Assembly: GCA_052389755.1 (NCBI GenBank)
Contig: JBQTHP010000190.1
Location: forward strand, 1-16,277
Length of the DNA: 16,277 bases
DNA from: JBQTHP01 sp052389755
Lineage (GTDB): Bacteria > Pseudomonadota > Gammaproteobacteria > Steroidobacterales > Steroidobacteraceae
Direction of reading: 5' to 3'
Shown: in pieces, positions 14,660 through 16,277 of the stretch
Layout of the letters: every line of letters begins with the position of its first letter
How positions within the stretch are numbered: the first letter of the stretch is position 1
Notes under the pieces: model-generated
The model's input: only the letters and a program-made list of their open reading frames with translations
Told to the model about the DNA's origin: nothing
Databases searched by the model: none
Made by a program: the position numbers and the translations under genes

Positions 14660-15130
14660 CTACTGGGGTTTCTCGAACCGAACGCGGTCGCCTTGCTTAA
14701 GACGGCGCCGTTCGACTTCGCCGCCGCGTATTTCGATCACCGCGCTGACCGGTATTTCCGCGGCAATCGTCGCCAGCGAATGTGGTCGCGTCCGCTGCGC
14801 GATCTTGACGATGCGCCCGCGCGCGACGAACAGCATGTCGAGCTCGATGTAGGTGTTCTTCATCCACATGCTCGACGTGCGCGGAGGCTCGTGAACGAAA
14901 ACCATGCCGCGATCCGGCGGCAGATCGCGAACGAACATCAGTCCTTGTGCCTGCCGCTCGGGCGTATCGGCAATCCAGACGTCGAACCGGTGCGTCGCAC
15001 TGGCCGTCTGGATCTCGAGGCGGCCGCGCGGAAAACTCGCAAGGTCCTCGAGTGGGCCGACCTGCGCGCGCGCGGCGCATGCGGCGACGAACGCAGCGCA
15101 CAGCACGAGACGAATCGGGCGCACCCTCAC
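14660..15130 (-). CDS. Exported DUF192 family protein
   Basis: A DUF192 protein of 156 residues if GTG at 15130 is used, or 154 from GTG at 15124. The hydrophobic N-terminus (LVLCAAFVAACAARAQ) is an export signal. VAAC could be a lipobox, so a lipoprotein or a soluble periplasmic protein are both possible. Family landmarks are ADTPERQAQGLMF (54-66), MWMKNT (88-93), the following I-x-L-D, PHS, and the final GD-x-V-x-F. No enzymatic role is established for the family. The start is unusual: both candidate GTG codons lie in or at the edge of the palindromic repeat at 15124-15181, and the first overlaps the stop of the upstream gene as GTGA, so coupled translation is likely. Confidence 0.88.
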   Translation of the reverse strand: MRVRPIRLVLCAAFVAACAARAQVGPLEDLASFPRGRLEIQTASATHRFDVWIADTPERQAQGLMFVRDLPPDRGMVFVHEPPRTSSMWMKNTYIELDMLFVARGRIVKIAQRTRPHSLATIAAEIPVSAVIEIRGGEVERRRLKQGDRVRFEKPQ

Positions 15131-15181
15131 CCGCCTGCGGCACCCTCTCCCCGCGACGCGGGGAGAGGGTAGGGTGAGGGG
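15124..15181. repeat. Palindromic REP-like repeat, copy 3 (stop/start junction)
   Basis: Same nested palindrome and orientation as the copies at 1053 and 3058: outer arms CCCTCACCC and GGGTGAGGG, inner 13-base arms around GAC. It lies across the junction of two minus-strand genes, providing the last ~16 codons and the stop of the secreted protein and the GTG start of the DUF192 gene. Confidence 0.95.
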
Positions 15182-15729
15182 TACACCACACGACCCGCGA
15201 AATCGAAGCTCGACACCACGATGCGTTCGGAGCGGTCAGTGGCGGTGGCCGTCGCGGGCGCGATGCAGAACCCGCGCGCGACGACCCGGTAGGAGCGCTC
15301 GCGTCCCGAAAGATCTCCGAACCGTTCCTGGCGCAACTCATCGACCATGCACTTGTCGTCGCCGCGCGTCGCGAAGAGACGTTTCTCGCCTTCGAAGATG
15401 ACCGTGAGGTTCGTCGGCAGTGCTCGCCCGCCGCGCCCTTCCGTCGCCGCCGAAATTCCGAAGACGAGACGAAGCCGACGGCCGTCCGATTGCAGCGGGC
15501 CTGCGAAGCTCAGGCGGATACCGCGATCCGCCGGGCGCGCGCCGCCCTCGCACTGGAGATCGTCGTTGCGCCAGTCGAGGTCGAGGTTCAGCGCCCCGCG
15601 GATTCGCGCTCTCAGATAGCCGTTGCCGCTCGCGAGGCATCCAGGCGCAGGCGTCGCATTCGAAGGCGGTTCGGCCGCTTCGAGAGGAACGCACACAATC
15701 GCGAAGAGGGCGCAGACGGCGAGGCGCAT
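15127..15729 (-). CDS. Small secreted protein of unknown function
   Basis: A 200-residue protein I do not recognise. The N-terminus (MRLAVCALFAIVCVPLEAAE) is a signal peptide with likely cleavage near residue 18. The mature part holds four cysteines (in PGCLAS, LQCEGG, DDKCMV and RGFCIA), enough for two disulfides, and beta-rich-looking segments such as RLRLVFGISAAT and NLTVIFEGEKRLFATRGDD, which suggests a periplasmic beta-sandwich. No catalytic motif was seen. The last 16 or so residues (SPYPLPASRGEGAAGG) are encoded by the palindromic repeat, so the original C-terminus was probably at or near GRVVYP. The stop overlaps the DUF192 start. The membrane protein gene lies 33 bases upstream on the same strand. 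No clear ribosome site precedes the ATG at 15729. Confidence 0.8.
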   Translation of the reverse strand: MRLAVCALFAIVCVPLEAAEPPSNATPAPGCLASGNGYLRARIRGALNLDLDWRNDDLQCEGGARPADRGIRLSFAGPLQSDGRRLRLVFGISAATEGRGGRALPTNLTVIFEGEKRLFATRGDDKCMVDELRQERFGDLSGRERSYRVVARGFCIAPATATATDRSERIVVSSFDFAGRVVYPSPYPLPASRGEGAAGG

Positions 15730-15762
15730 GCGCGCAAGTCTAGCGTGGCTGCGAAGCGCTCT

Positions 15763-16277
15763 TCAGAGCGCCGTGACCAACAGCGCCTTCGCCATGCGCG
15801 CATGCAACCGGCCGATCCGCCGCGCGACGTGCATCAGCAGCGTGAGAATGAGGATGCCCGCGAAAAACATGAGTACGAGGCCGACCGGCGAGTCGACCCA
15901 CCCGTCCATGCCGTCCAGATTGAGCCCGCCGTCGACGTGGATCCAGCCGAGTGCTCCGACGGCCTCGATGAACGGCCCGACGATGAAGCTGACGCCGACC
16001 GACAGGCCCGTGATCGCGATGACGAAGTAGGCGATGCCGAGCGGCATCATCAGGACGAAATACGCGAGCGTCGTCCACGTGCGAACGTCCTTCAGCATGT
16101 CGACGATGCGCTCCCACCATTTTTGCGGCGGGCCCGGGTGCACGGGCCGACGCGGCATGCGTTCGCCGGTGATCGCCTCGAGCAGTCTGCCCTCGCCGAG
16201 CGAGATCACGCGCGCGATGCCGATGAAGGCGAGGAAGAAGGGGATGCCGATGATCATCACCGCGAGCCCCGCAGACA
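15763..16277 (-). CDS. Membrane protein resembling the PF13796 putative sensor domain (5' end outside window)
   Basis: The reading frame is open to the right edge, so the N-terminus is missing; at least 171 residues are present. Three or more hydrophobic segments are visible: VMIIGIPFFLAFIGIARV at the edge, TLAYFVLMMPLGIAYFVIAI running into GLSVGVSFIVGPFIEAVGAL, and GLVLMFFAGILILTLLMHVA near the end. The arrangement W-x-x-x-x-Y-F-x-x-x-x-P-L-G-I-x-x-F after a charged loop resembles the membrane sensor domain seen in front of some histidine kinases. Here the protein ends about 20 residues after the last segment with a basic tail and no kinase, so it would be a stand-alone version. The family call is from memory and tentative; an uncharacterised inner-membrane protein is the safe reading. 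The gene heads the run of small exported-protein genes downstream. Confidence 0.65.
   Translation of the reverse strand, partial: SAGLAVMIIGIPFFLAFIGIARVISLGEGRLLEAITGERMPRRPVHPGPPQKWWERIVDMLKDVRTWTTLAYFVLMMPLGIAYFVIAITGLSVGVSFIVGPFIEAVGALGWIHVDGGLNLDGMDGWVDSPVGLVLMFFAGILILTLLMHVARRIGRLHARMAKALLVTAL

Overview
The window is high-GC proteobacterial DNA. The gene families point to Gammaproteobacteria, perhaps the Steroidobacter/Xanthomonadales side, though a sphingomonad-like alphaproteobacterium cannot be excluded from sequence alone. The indications are a large TonB-dependent receptor, a secreted S9 peptidase, a TPR-linked AspH-type hydroxylase, an EF-G paralogue, and palindromic repeats of the CCCTCTCCCC...GGGGAGAGGG kind. 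No rRNA, tRNA, CRISPR array, transposase gene or phage gene was seen.

Layout. Bases 1-488 hold no convincing gene. They contain a 48-base C homopolymer in C-rich sequence (probably a contig-end artefact) and a 21-bp perfect inverted repeat. The plus strand then carries an IorA-like 2Fe-2S subunit (501-980) and its ATGA-overlapping molybdopterin subunit (977-3057), which is broken by two out-of-frame deletions and carries a repeat element inside its Tat signal region. These are followed by an EF-G-like GTPase (3186-5237) and, 17 bases later, a TPR protein with a C-terminal 2OG-Fe(II) oxygenase-like domain whose key residues look lost (5255-7060).

From 7075 to the right edge everything is on the minus strand. 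In transcription order from the right edge: a membrane protein cut by the window edge (15763-16277), a small secreted protein (15127-15729), a DUF192 protein (14660-15130), a chimeric remnant joining the N-terminus of an exported protein to the C-terminus of a TonB receptor (14571 to 13907), a terminator, a full-length TonB-dependent receptor (10472-13468), a second terminator, an AspH-type TPR hydroxylase (9116-10375) and an S9 serine peptidase (7075-9081).

How it fits together. The receptor, the secreted S9 peptidase and two TPR proteins with Fe/2OG-oxygenase-type domains (one apparently intact, one degenerate) lie side by side and could form a peptide uptake, processing and modification module; that is inference. 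The clearest unusual signals are three same-orientation copies of one palindromic repeat that overlap coding sequence (one inside a signal peptide region, one supplying both a stop and a neighbouring start), three out-of-frame deletion junctions in 16 kb, and the oxygenase-like domain with substituted active-site residues.
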